This document shows positions 1-10,300 of a stretch of DNA of 64,000 nucleotides, piece after piece (position 1 is the first letter of the stretch; every line of letters starts with the position of its first letter). The translations under genes and the position numbers were made by a program. The notes beneath the pieces were generated by a model. That model searched no databases, was not told where the DNA came from, and was given only the letters and a program-made list of their open reading frames with translations. The DNA comes from Verrucomicrobia subdivision 3 bacterium UBA693 (GTDB taxonomy: Bacteria; Verrucomicrobiota; Verrucomicrobiia; Limisphaerales; UBA8199), in NCBI GenBank assembly GCA_002298785.1, contig DBMR01000102.1, positions 1 through 64,000 of the forward strand, in the 5' to 3' direction.

Positions 1-151
1 ATAAAGACAATATGCGCCCCTTAACGCCATGCCCCGAAACCCCGGGACTCACGGGCTGGTGCCACTGCCCTCCGATTGGATCCCGTAGGTGAAATGCGGT
101 TCTAATCGCCGTTGGACCGGGCAACACGTCCAAAGACCAGCCAATACCAAA
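1..151. other. Window-edge stretch without a gene
   Basis: No convincing coding frame or RNA gene is visible here. It lies downstream of the minus-strand GH172 gene. A small GC-rich inverted repeat (cccgaaaccccggga, about 34-48) is too short to call a terminator. Confidence 0.4.
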
Positions 152-1684
152 CTATTTTGCCGCCACCCATTCGATCAGGGATATCACCGCGTTCGACTTT
201 CCGGCCCGGTTTGCAGCCTGTACCAGTAACTGACCGGAAGCGGTCATTTCCCGGGTGACTTTGGTTTCCACCCACCGGCCGTCCTCGAACTTCTCAAAGG
301 TGCCGACGTTTCGCCCTCCAACGTACAGCTCCTGCTTTCGTCCTCCTTCAAAATTGTCCGGGTCGAGAATGTATAGCCGCAGCGTTCCTTCGGCGCCCTT
401 CGGCACGGTCAACTCGATCTTCACTGCTTCATTGTCCGCCCGGCAGTGATAAACCGGCGGCGTCCAACCGGCATAGTCATACCCTTGCCGCACCGTGGCT
501 CCAAACCCTGCCTCGGCAAAGGGAACCTCCTTCTCGATCAGCCCGCAAGCCACGTAGAGTTTAACGCCCCTGGCACGCAATTCGTCAGCCGCCGGGCCTG
601 CTGGAAATTTGTCCGGCCAGAATAACTGTTCCGGCGCGGGAACCCTTTCGGCAGCAGGGATCATGGTCGGAAACGCCAGGTGCGGCTCGCGTTGATACCA
701 ATAGCAAGTGCTGGAAATCTGGAGTTTCGTGCCCGGCTTGCTGAATTCCCGCCGAAACATGGGATCTTCGTTTTGGCCGTAACCGATGTCCACCCGAAGT
801 GAGCGGTCGAAGTGAATCGAGTCCTTAATGAAGAAGCGATAAGACGCAGCCCCCTTCATAAATGGCCACCAGCCGGTCAGCGGAAAGAGATTCTCTTTCT
901 CCGGAAAACCCCAACTAAATCCAAAGGAGTCCTCCAACCCCTGAAATTCCACCGACGGCGTCTGCTCGTCGTCCACTTGAAAAATCTCGTTCAAATCCAC
1001 CGGGTAGCCGGCGGAACCGGGCCGCCGGATCGTCACGTTCCATCCGATGAATTCGCCCGATCCCTTGGCCCGCAGTGCCGGGTAATTCTCCTTGCCGGAG
1101 AGCACCGCTTGCTGGTTCCACCAGGCATGAAAGTAAGGCGCCTTGGTCGAGACCGGACCAGGCCGCCACATAACGTAACTGTAGCAGGGCATCAACGCCC
1201 AGAGTTTATCCCCCGGTGCTTCCGGCCCCTCATAAACCAGCATCACCTTCGCCGATTTGCGAAACGGCATCTGGAAATAACAATTCCAGCCGCGCTTCTT
1301 GTTGGTGAGCGCCGTGCTGACCACCTCACGGGTGCCCGCCGGGTCGCAGAAAAAGTCCACGAGCGGACAATCCACGCTCGGCTCCTGCTCGCCGTCCCAC
1401 CAAATTCTCAGCAACAGATCTCGCCCAAGCTGGTAATCCTTGGGGCTGGCGATGGCTTTCTGAGGGTAGGCGAAATGGATCATCGTTATGACGCCCGGTC
1501 CTTTGAGATCCGCCACGACTACCTCGCGGTTCTGATGAAAACGCCGCTCCGGTGGCGTCTCGATCCACAGCGCATTTTCCGCTCGAGTGCGGCCGGAGGG
1601 AATGGGCGGATCGGAGGCGCAACCTGCCTGCCATAACAACACCACAAGGACGATGAACCGCACCGCAACTTGGATTGTGTTCAT
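152..1684 (-). CDS. DUF2961 / GH172-family lipoprotein
   Basis: The 510-residue product resembles the DUF2961 family, now glycoside hydrolase family 172, whose characterised members act on fructan- or arabinofuranose-type glycosides. The frame stays open upstream to 1867, but I place the start at 1684. That Met opens a lipoprotein signal peptide: a hydrophobic stretch ending in WQAGC with Cys22 as the lipid-modified residue. The longer start would put a non-signal tail in front and would overlap the divergent dsbA-like gene. Family-like segments include the early stretch GVITMIHFAYP, the Trp/Tyr-rich YSYVMWRPGP and the later GWWPFMKGA. The C-terminal about 130 residues look like a second beta-sandwich. 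It is probably lipid-anchored at the outer membrane or periplasm. The substrate cannot be read from sequence. Confidence 0.85.
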   Translation of the reverse strand: MNTIQVAVRFIVLVVLLWQAGCASDPPIPSGRTRAENALWIETPPERRFHQNREVVVADLKGPGVITMIHFAYPQKAIASPKDYQLGRDLLLRIWWDGEQEPSVDCPLVDFFCDPAGTREVVSTALTNKKRGWNCYFQMPFRKSAKVMLVYEGPEAPGDKLWALMPCYSYVMWRPGPVSTKAPYFHAWWNQQAVLSGKENYPALRAKGSGEFIGWNVTIRRPGSAGYPVDLNEIFQVDDEQTPSVEFQGLEDSFGFSWGFPEKENLFPLTGWWPFMKGAASYRFFIKDSIHFDRSLRVDIGYGQNEDPMFRREFSKPGTKLQISSTCYWYQREPHLAFPTMIPAAERVPAPEQLFWPDKFPAGPAADELRARGVKLYVACGLIEKEVPFAEAGFGATVRQGYDYAGWTPPVYHCRADNEAVKIELTVPKGAEGTLRLYILDPDNFEGGRKQELYVGGRNVGTFEKFEDGRWVETKVTREMTASGQLLVQAANRAGKSNAVISLIEWVAAK

Positions 1685-1854
1685 ATACGTGTCTCGGGAT
1701 GAGAGGCCACCTTCGCTCGACACCCAACAAATCGGTTTGACGACGCACCTAGCCAGCGAGGGGTAGTGGCCACAGGACGATGGTAGCGGTAGCTGCATCG
1801 GCCTGTCGAGTGCGGCGATTTGACAGCGCCCGTCCTCGCACCTAGCCTTTTCGC

Positions 1855-2667
1855 ATGCCAAATCCACCGTTTAAGGTGATCCACGCCCTCCTGCTCGGAC
1901 TGACGGTCCTGGCGTTTGAGTCGTCGGCCCAAACCACCAATCACACTACCGCGGAACAGCTCGTCCCTTCGCTTCAAGCGCAGATCGATGCCCTCAAGGC
2001 CGGTCAGGATCGCATTCTGCTCGAACTCGAGGAGATCAAGAAGCTACTGGCGGAGAAGCCGGCCCGGAACGAAGTCGCAGCACGGCCAACCATGCCGTCA
2101 GTAATGACGCTCAACGTCATGGGGGAACCGTTCCGGGGAGAGGCCAAAGCCAAGGTTGCAATCCTGGAATATTCCGACTTCGAATGCTCTTATTGCGGCA
2201 AGTATGTCCGCGAACATTATCCGCGTATTGAAGCGGAATACATCAAGACCGGAAAAATCCGGTACCTTTTTCGAGACCTGCCGGCGCGCGAGCATCCCAA
2301 CGCCCTGGCCGCCGCTCAGGCTGCCCGATGCGCGGGTGAACAAGGCAAGTTCTGGGAAATGCACGATCTCCTGTTCGCGGCACAAACGGCCCTGGCGCCC
2401 GCCGACCTTCAATCATACGCCCAGGTCCTGGGGCTTGATCCAAAAAGCTTCAATGAATGCCTGGCGAGCAAAAAATACGCGGAAGCCATTCGTCGCAGCG
2501 CTTTGGCGGCGGATCGCCTCGGGATTTATGGCACGCCTGCGTTCCTGATTGGCAAGCTTAGCGACGACGGTAATGTTCTCCGGGCCACCAAGGCTTTGGT
2601 GGGCGGTGATTCGCTTGAACAAGTGCGATCCACGTTGGAGGAAGTTCTAAAATCTACCGCCAAATAG
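1855..2667 (+). CDS. DsbA-like thiol-disulfide oxidoreductase
   Basis: This 270-aa exported thioredoxin-fold protein has an N-terminal hydrophobic signal (residues 1-25). A predicted coiled coil rich in Leu, Lys and Glu follows (about 34-68), and then a DsbA/Thioredoxin_4 domain (about 85-265). The redox centre is C111-S-Y-C114 in the context SDFECSYCGKY, and the cis-proline loop is GTPAFLIG. These features fit periplasmic disulfide formation or isomerisation. The coiled coil before the catalytic domain could make it dimerise, as in ScsC/BdbD-type proteins; that is inference. It is divergent from the GH172 lipoprotein with about 170 bp between starts. No DsbB/VKOR partner is seen in the window, so its reoxidation route is unknown. 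Confidence 0.9.
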   Translation: MPNPPFKVIHALLLGLTVLAFESSAQTTNHTTAEQLVPSLQAQIDALKAGQDRILLELEEIKKLLAEKPARNEVAARPTMPSVMTLNVMGEPFRGEAKAKVAILEYSDFECSYCGKYVREHYPRIEAEYIKTGKIRYLFRDLPAREHPNALAAAQAARCAGEQGKFWEMHDLLFAAQTALAPADLQSYAQVLGLDPKSFNECLASKKYAEAIRRSALAADRLGIYGTPAFLIGKLSDDGNVLRATKALVGGDSLEQVRSTLEEVLKSTAK

Positions 2668-2733
2668 GGACTAGTATCATCCGGTCAATCTGATCCGCGC
2701 GATCACCGTTGGGACTGGATCCATGTCGCCGCG

Positions 2734-2768
2734 AAAAACCCGCTCAGGACTTAGGCCTGAAGCGGGTT
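2734..2768 (-). terminator. Rho-independent terminator of the EXORDIUM-like gene
   Basis: Read on the minus strand, aacccgc-t-tcagg pairs with cctga-gcgggtt around a 7-nt loop and is followed by a run of T. It sits about 25 nt beyond the stop codon at 2793. Confidence 0.75.
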
Positions 2769-2792
2769 CCCGTGAAAAGCTGTAGCTTGAGC

Positions 2793-3758
2793 TTACTGCG
2801 AGATAGCGCCGTTCGAGTAAGTCCGGGCGCAATAGTCGCCCACGCCCGAACCGCCCGAGACCCCATGAGCGAGATTACGCTGAATGAGGTAGTTCCTGGA
2901 CCCAAGAGTCAGGTTATAATACGCGCCGCTCGGCAATAATTGGGTGTTGCCGAAGGTCCAGGCGCATTTGTCAGCATTTTCCGCCCCGCCACTGTCGGTC
3001 CAGCCTGAGCGCGGATCTGCATCCGTAGCCGCTTCTTCCAACTCGTGAGCGATCACCGAGATCATGCCGTCAACTCCGGCATTGCCATTCGGACCGGTCG
3101 TTTGCGCGGCGCAACCACTCAAGCAGCGATTGGCGTTGCCAACAAAAGAGTACCGCACATGCCCCGCGCTCGCGTTTCCAGAGGTGTGCCAGCCACAATA
3201 GGTTCTGCAGAAGCCAGAAGTCTCATTGACGTCCGAGGAGCTAAGCACAAAGTAAACCCCGTTGGCGTCATATGGCAGACCCCCTTTGTTGATTGCGTTG
3301 TTGATGATCGTAAGAATATCCGCATCCCTCAACCGGGACCCACGCGAATAAGCGTCGCTGGCTTCGCCACCAAAGGTTACGCCGCCATTAATCGTGTAAC
3401 CGCCCGTGGAATAGGTCTTGTTGATGGCGTAATACGGCGAACCGCCGATGGCATTCGCGAAGTCCCGAACGATCTGCTGCCCGGACGGTGTATCCGAGCC
3501 ATTCGACTGGTTCCAGTTCCCATACCAAATCAGGTAAATGACCGGGTTGGGAATCAACGGCCCGCCCGCGTAATTGATGGGCGACGTCGGCGAAGTGGAA
3601 CCGGCGGTGGGCGCGCTGGCCTCGCCCCGGTTGGTTCGATGCTTGATAGTCGTCGGAGGGCCGGCGCCTTGAGTCTGGGCGTTGGCGGTATAGAGCAAGC
3701 CGCAGGCCGCCAGCAAAGTGGCCCCGCTGTAAAGGCTGAATCGTTGTTTCATAAGCAT
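2793..3758 (-). CDS. EXORDIUM-like (phosphate-induced protein 1 family) secreted protein
   Basis: This 321-aa exported protein (319 aa if Met3, at 3752, is the start) has a signal peptide ending near YTANAQ. The mature part resembles the plant EXORDIUM/PHI-1 family (Pfam PF04674). It has the early block IYLIWYGNWN, a central block with GVYFVLSSSDV and FCRTYCGWHT, and the hallmark DGMISVIAHELEEAAT followed by an acidic/Cys segment (ENADKCAW) and a late NYLIQRN. The plant proteins carry the same V-I-A-H-E-L-x-E core. HELEE resembles a metal-binding helix, but no peptidase activity is established for this family. Paired cysteines (FCRTYC, RCLSGC) suggest disulfides. In plants the family is apoplastic and growth-related; a bacterial role is unknown. 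It is codirectional with the glycosidase-like gene upstream (stop at 3922) and has its own terminator. Confidence 0.85.
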   Translation of the reverse strand: MLMKQRFSLYSGATLLAACGLLYTANAQTQGAGPPTTIKHRTNRGEASAPTAGSTSPTSPINYAGGPLIPNPVIYLIWYGNWNQSNGSDTPSGQQIVRDFANAIGGSPYYAINKTYSTGGYTINGGVTFGGEASDAYSRGSRLRDADILTIINNAINKGGLPYDANGVYFVLSSSDVNETSGFCRTYCGWHTSGNASAGHVRYSFVGNANRCLSGCAAQTTGPNGNAGVDGMISVIAHELEEAATDADPRSGWTDSGGAENADKCAWTFGNTQLLPSGAYYNLTLGSRNYLIQRNLAHGVSGGSGVGDYCARTYSNGAISQ

Positions 3759-3921
3759 TCGATAGTTTTACATGGACCCACCACGGCAGAACGCGGACCG
3801 TCCGACATCGGCACGAGCCTTCGCGTATATAAGTCGCGTTAACATGCGTGGTTAATGTTTCGAATGTTCCACCGCGCCTTCGCGTTGTCAAGGCGGGCCA
3901 AACCGGGAATCAACCCTCCTC

Positions 3922-6708
3922 CTACGGAGCGCGTAACCGATAGAACTGCGGCGTGTCGACGAGGTCGGGAAGTTGAATTTGCCACTCGCTGTTGGTGAGG
4001 CTGGGGAGGTTCGTTTCCAGCATCCATGACCCGTCATTCACCAGGTTCGTGGTGCGGTAGAGGCGCCAACCGACTCCCGCGGCCGCCCACGCCAATGCCC
4101 AACCTCCCGCGGACAATCGAGCGGGCTGCAGCGAGCACGCCTGGCTGGTCACACTGGACAGGGTCTGGAAAACCGAGTTGGAAGCGACGTTCATCCAGGA
4201 CGCCCAAATCCAGTTGGCGGAGCGGATTTCGGTCTCGATCCGGGCCTCGTCGATGGTGCCCTTGAACCAGTAAGGACTGGTCCCGTTGAAGCGGCCCAGA
4301 TTCAGCGCCGCCTGAGTCGGAAAATCATTCCGCACGCTGGTCAGGACGGCCCGACTGATGCCATCGACATAGAGAGCGGTTGCTCCAGCCAACCGATCCA
4401 CCGTCGCCGCCACGTGGCACCATTTGCCCGTGCTCACCACCATGGTATCGGTGGCGGCGATGGCCCCAAAGCTGCCGTTACCCGTTTCAAGCAGCAGCTT
4501 GCGGTCCCGCGAGTTGTAAGAGTGGATGAATAACGCCACGCCCGCCGTCGTGCTACCCCCGGTTTTGTTCGCCCAAACGGTCTGAATGGAATTTGCCGCT
4601 GGGTCCACCTTGACCCAGGCGGAAAGGGTAAAACGATCCCCTGGATTTAAGGTCCCTGTGGTCAGGGAATCGCTAACTCCGTTGAAAACTCCCGCGCGTC
4701 CAATCATGCCCGCGGTCGACGAAACCGGCGGATCGCCGGCGATCGCGGGATGTTTCCCGGCGCTGTCGGCAAACGGCAAGCCTGGTTCTTTAAGGTGCCA
4801 AACCAGTTCACCGTTCGGGGACCAAACCGCTCCATTGGTGCTATCGGCAGACAGGTTGGTGGCGAAGGGATTGCCCCAATACGCCCACACGCAATCATTG
4901 CTGCCGGCCAGGTAGGGCACCTTCACCCAAACACAGGACGTGCCGTTCACATTCCACTCATCGATCTCATGCGGTATTAACTGCGTACCGGTGGCGTCGG
5001 TAAAACGCAAATCGCCACCGGCCCGCGAGGCAAATTGAGCGTAGCTGAAGCCAGGAATCTCCGGCCCCAGCCGGACCAGGGCGGGAAAATGCTCCAGTGG
5101 CTCGGATCGGTCGTAACCGCTGAATGCGATCCGCAGGCGGTAGCCGTAATCAGCCTCGCGCAAGACCTCTGTGCTGAACGTGGCGGAACTTGGCGCCCAG
5201 ACCTCGCCGCTCGAGTTGGTGGCGTAAAAACGGAAAAAGTAATTGGTGCGCGACACCAGGTTTGTCAGGGAAACGCTCACCACGGACGGATTGAAATTTG
5301 TGTTCACCCTCTGAAATGAAAACCCTTCCCAGGCGGCACGATTGGTTCCCCCATCCCACCGTCCCCAAAACACTGAGACCCGGGCGCCGTCGTCCCCGTA
5401 GCGGCCTTGCACCATGGAGCCTGCCACCGTTGCGGCGTGGTCGGAGAGCACGGTCACCTGCCGATTCGAAATTACCAAACGGGGAGGATCGACCAGCGGC
5501 TGGTCCAGCAGCGGCCGCAGAAGCGCCCCGAACTCAGCGTCCCCGGGCAGGCGTCCGTTGGCTTCGAGAAAGCGCGCCGACTCCATCTTCGCCTGCGAAA
5601 TCAGGCGCTGATGCAGGAAATAGCACGCTGTCTTCACGTTGTTACTGTCGATCAGCCAGTAAGCGGCGTTGGGCTCGTTATTGTAAATCTCCCAGAACAG
5701 GATGAACCTCGGCCCCCAGGAAAGCAGGCGCTGCATATACGCCCGTGTTACCGGTTCCTGTGCGGCGCTCGAAAGTGTGCCGCCCCAGCCGTACTCGCCA
5801 ATGATGACCCGGCGGCCTGAAATGGCGGCGGCCTTATTCGTGGAGAGATTCGCTTCCAGGTAATTCAGCGTTGCGGTCAGGTCCGCGGCTGGCAGGTTCA
5901 TCCCGTCATAGGATGACCAGGATACAAAATCCAAGTTGGTGACGTAGGGCAGTACAGCATTGGCTACCCGCAGATTATTGGTGGGGCCGTTCAGCATGGC
6001 GTCCCGCACCCGGTTTGCCTCGGTGTACAGGAAGACTGACACGTTCGTGTGCGGCACAGTGCGCATCGCATCATCCACGGCACGCTGACGGTTATTGAGC
6101 CAGTCGATCATGCCCTGAATCGCGGTCGGTGAAGGATTCCCGCTCGTGTCGTAGTTGTTCAGGAGATACCAATCCCCTTCCCAATGACCGAGGTAGAAGC
6201 TCTTGCCGGACTGGTTGTAGTTCGTCAGGCAATAGCGCGTGAACGCGTAAATCTCATCGTACTCCTTCTGCCCGTTCGCACTCGTGAAGCCATTTTTCCA
6301 CCAGGCATCCCCGGGAACGCTAAAGGCGTAGGTCCACACCACATAATTCCGGAAAGGCAGGTCAAAAACCTTGCGGAAAGAAGCCTCGTTACGTACCAGC
6401 GCGGTCAGATCGGTAATGCCGGCAGGCAGGGTGATGCCGTATTGGCCCGAGATGCCCCGGCCCAGGTAGAACTTAATCACATCACTACCTGTCGAAAGTA
6501 TGGCTTCGGCGGTTTCAACCAACGTGCTGTTGGTAGTGAATTGATAGCGCGGAGCAAAAGTTTGGGTGCCGACCCTGACGTTGAACTTGTCCACCGCGGG
6601 CGAGGAGAGATACTGCGCCCACCCAACCCCGGCAGACAAAATCAAGAGCAGCGGCCCGCCAAGGAGCTTTCGCCACCGCCCGGTCAGAACGCAAAGGAGC
6701 CGCCGCAC
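3922..6708 (-). CDS. Secreted glycosidase-like protein with DUF2341 and LamG domains
   Basis: This 928-aa protein has a Sec signal ending in GVGWAQ. Residues about 30-370 look like a TIM-barrel glycoside hydrolase of the GH-A type. E230 sits in FLYTEANRV, a candidate acid/base; E305 sits in VIIGEYGWGG, a typical strand-7 nucleophile setting. No specific GH family is recognised. A fibronectin-III-like region follows (about 400-510). Next is a DUF2341 domain (about 515-615, with HEIDEWN and CVWVKVP), then a LamG/concanavalin-like domain (about 640-830, with FTLSAWVKV and LGRFNG). The C-terminal sandwich ends in FYRLRAP. The domain order suggests a cell-surface or released polysaccharide-degrading enzyme. 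The enzymatic assignment is inferred from the two Glu contexts, and the substrate is unknown. Confidence 0.75.
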   Translation of the reverse strand: MRRLLCVLTGRWRKLLGGPLLLILSAGVGWAQYLSSPAVDKFNVRVGTQTFAPRYQFTTNSTLVETAEAILSTGSDVIKFYLGRGISGQYGITLPAGITDLTALVRNEASFRKVFDLPFRNYVVWTYAFSVPGDAWWKNGFTSANGQKEYDEIYAFTRYCLTNYNQSGKSFYLGHWEGDWYLLNNYDTSGNPSPTAIQGMIDWLNNRQRAVDDAMRTVPHTNVSVFLYTEANRVRDAMLNGPTNNLRVANAVLPYVTNLDFVSWSSYDGMNLPAADLTATLNYLEANLSTNKAAAISGRRVIIGEYGWGGTLSSAAQEPVTRAYMQRLLSWGPRFILFWEIYNNEPNAAYWLIDSNNVKTACYFLHQRLISQAKMESARFLEANGRLPGDAEFGALLRPLLDQPLVDPPRLVISNRQVTVLSDHAATVAGSMVQGRYGDDGARVSVFWGRWDGGTNRAAWEGFSFQRVNTNFNPSVVSVSLTNLVSRTNYFFRFYATNSSGEVWAPSSATFSTEVLREADYGYRLRIAFSGYDRSEPLEHFPALVRLGPEIPGFSYAQFASRAGGDLRFTDATGTQLIPHEIDEWNVNGTSCVWVKVPYLAGSNDCVWAYWGNPFATNLSADSTNGAVWSPNGELVWHLKEPGLPFADSAGKHPAIAGDPPVSSTAGMIGRAGVFNGVSDSLTTGTLNPGDRFTLSAWVKVDPAANSIQTVWANKTGGSTTAGVALFIHSYNSRDRKLLLETGNGSFGAIAATDTMVVSTGKWCHVAATVDRLAGATALYVDGISRAVLTSVRNDFPTQAALNLGRFNGTSPYWFKGTIDEARIETEIRSANWIWASWMNVASNSVFQTLSSVTSQACSLQPARLSAGGWALAWAAAGVGWRLYRTTNLVNDGSWMLETNLPSLTNSEWQIQLPDLVDTPQFYRLRAP

Positions 6709-6841
6709 AAGGGCATATTCAACAATAATTTGGAATATTCGGCGAGTGTAATTCCACGCCTTCCGCCTTCCTGGTATGGGTTTGGGAGGGAGATTCTGAT
6801 TGCACTTTGAACGAAAAGTCCTAGGTTAAAATCCTTAGGGT

Positions 6842-6862
6842 AAGGAGGTTTTCGACCTCCTT
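6842..6862 (+). promoter_or_regulatory. Hairpin sequestering a perfect Shine-Dalgarno sequence
   Basis: The arms aaggaggt and acctcctt pair across a 5-nt loop. The left arm is a full anti-SD complement, and an ATG at 6865 follows directly. If that ATG is used, the ribosome site would be locked in the hairpin. If translation begins at 6907, the hairpin is simply leader structure. Confidence 0.4.
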
Positions 6863-6906
6863 GCATGTTGTTTGCTCTAACAAGATTGTCTGTCAAAACC
6901 TGGCCT

Positions 6907-7641
6907 ATGCGATCCACCCCCATCGCCAAAAAGTCCATCGCAGCCCTCGCCCCCCTGCTCAGGCGCGCCTTCACGTTGATCGAACTGCTCGTGGTCATCG
7001 CAATCATTGCGATTTTGGCCGCCATGCTTTTGCCCGCGCTTTCCCGTGCCAAAGAAACCGCCAAACGCGCCAACTGCAAAAGTAACGAACGCCAAATTGG
7101 CCTGGCTTTGCTGATGTATGCGGATGATAACCGCGCTTTCCTGCCCACCATGACCGCGCCTGGTGGCTTTGTTAACGGCTATTGGCCGTGGGATGTTTTC
7201 CGGCCAACCGTCACGAACATCATGAACGCCGGCGCCAAGAAGGACGTGCTCTACTGCCCCAGCTATCGCGAACTGAACCAGAATGACTCCGGCTGGAGCA
7301 CCGCCCTGTTCCCCAGTTACATCGTGAGCGGCTACGTCTGGCTCCTCAAGGACACTCCGCAAGTGCCGGTCAACCTGACGGTCACCAAAGTGACGGAAGG
7401 CCGGCAACCGGTCGGCACCGCACCCCGCGTCTCCATCCCGGACACGGAACTCGTCGTCGACGCCGTGCTTTCCCGCAATAACGATTACGTCAAGATTCAA
7501 GGAGCCTACATCAACCGCACCGCACACCTGGAAAAGAGCAAGCCCGCCGGTGGCAACATCCTCTTCCTCGACGGCCACGTCGCCTGGCGGCAGTGGCGCC
7601 AGATGACCAATAAATTCGGCGACCCACGCTTCGAATTCTAG
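6907..7641 (+). CDS. Type II secretion/prepilin-like protein with C-terminal H-x9-DG-type motif
   Basis: The product is a pseudopilin-like protein of 244 aa from this start. The N-terminal motif is the class III leader followed by FTLIELLVVIAIIAIL, with cleavage expected just before Phe and methylation of that residue. A periplasmic domain follows, with Cys residues (RANCKSNERQIG, LYCPSYREL) typical of the family. The C-terminus contains HLEKSKPAGGNILFLDGHVAW, which corresponds to the C-terminal motif of the very large verrucomicrobial/planctomycete DUF1559-type families. An ATG at 6865 would add 14 residues and lies beside a hairpin. These genomes carry many paralogues scattered away from secretion loci, and no secretion apparatus gene is next to it here. 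The individual function is unknown. Confidence 0.88.
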   Translation: MRSTPIAKKSIAALAPLLRRAFTLIELLVVIAIIAILAAMLLPALSRAKETAKRANCKSNERQIGLALLMYADDNRAFLPTMTAPGGFVNGYWPWDVFRPTVTNIMNAGAKKDVLYCPSYRELNQNDSGWSTALFPSYIVSGYVWLLKDTPQVPVNLTVTKVTEGRQPVGTAPRVSIPDTELVVDAVLSRNNDYVKIQGAYINRTAHLEKSKPAGGNILFLDGHVAWRQWRQMTNKFGDPRFEF

Positions 7642-7647
7642 GCGCAG

Positions 7648-7677
7648 GGGTCAACTCATGGCTCGGGTTGACCCTTT
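7648..7677 (+). terminator. Probable terminator after the prepilin-like gene
   Basis: gggtcaac pairs perfectly with gttgaccc around an 11-nt loop, followed by only three T residues. It lies 7 nt past the stop. The short T-tract makes efficiency uncertain. Confidence 0.5.
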
Positions 7678-7699
7678 GCGGCCACGGACGCATTGATCC

Positions 7700-8176
7700 A
7701 TGAAAGTCAAACTGATCAACGGACGCACCGCGTCGCAGAATGAGATAGCCGAACTTCAGCGGGCGCTCGGAGAGAAATTGCCGGCAGAGTTCATCGAGTT
7801 CGCAGCCCTGAATGACGGCGCGGAACCCGAAACGAACATCTTCAGAATTGAGGCAACGAACAACTCTGGGGTCAACGGATTTATCCCGGTCAGAGAAATT
7901 GCTGATGAGATATCGAGAATCGAAAATCTCCCTGCCAAGTCGTTTCCCATCGCGTGGGCCGAAGGGGGCAACTACGTCTTTGTCAATCTAGCGGCCAGTA
8001 GGGCGGTGTTCTTCTGGGATCACGAACGGCCTGAAACCACTTTCAGGCTTGCGGGCAACTTCCGCTCATTCCTGGAGTTGCTTGAGCCGTTCAATGTCAA
8101 TTCGATCAAATTGAAACCGGGCCAAGTGAAGAAGGCCTGGATTGATCCCGACTTTCTCAAGGGGCTACAGGGCTGA
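7700..8176 (+). CDS. SMI1/KNR4 (SUKH) family protein
   Basis: This 158-aa cytoplasmic protein has no signal. It shows the SUKH superfamily pattern: an N-terminal helix, then LGEKLPAEFIEFAALNDGAEP (the 'LP..f..f....nG' signature). A middle strand-rich part with FPIAWAEGGNYVFVNL follows, then VFFWDHE and a final helix in FRSFLELLEPF. SUKH proteins often act as immunity proteins to polymorphic toxins or contact-dependent nucleases, but stand-alone copies are common. No toxin, Rhs or WXG element is adjacent; the next gene is thiC behind its riboswitch. An immunity role is therefore only a family-level possibility. Confidence 0.8.
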   Translation: MKVKLINGRTASQNEIAELQRALGEKLPAEFIEFAALNDGAEPETNIFRIEATNNSGVNGFIPVREIADEISRIENLPAKSFPIAWAEGGNYVFVNLAASRAVFFWDHERPETTFRLAGNFRSFLELLEPFNVNSIKLKPGQVKKAWIDPDFLKGLQG

Positions 8177-8281
8177 AGGTGTCCCGCCAAGTGGAATGAA
8201 ACCGGGTCCGCGACGGCTGTAACCGCCACGGCTTTGCCTGAATGGTTGCATAAGTCGGGCTTGGAGGTTATGTTTTTGAGG

Positions 8282-8397
8282 TCCTTTTGGGGAGCCAACC
8301 AGCGCGTCGCCGTTTTGCGAGCGCGCCAAGGCTGAGAGTGCCACGCGGGAGCGAGGCAGACCCGTTGAACCTGATCCAGGTAATGCTGGCGAAGGGA
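8282..8397 (+). promoter_or_regulatory. TPP (THI-box) riboswitch upstream of thiC
   Basis: The conserved THI-box elements are present in order: ctgagag (8332-8338), aacctgatccagg (8368-8380) and taatgctggcgaaggga (8381-8397). A P1 stem forms between tcctttt (8282-8288) and gaaggga (8391-8397) with G-U pairs. A variable P3-type hairpin lies at about 8299-8325. It ends 55 nt before the thiC ATG. No clear T-run terminator is seen between aptamer and start, so control of translation initiation is more likely than attenuation. Binding of thiamin pyrophosphate should switch thiC off. Confidence 0.93.
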
Positions 8398-8452
8398 GTT
8401 ATTTCCCCCCCGCTTGGCCTGGCCATTTGAAAAAGAAAACACAGGCCCGATT

Positions 8453-10300
<1,848 letters not shown>

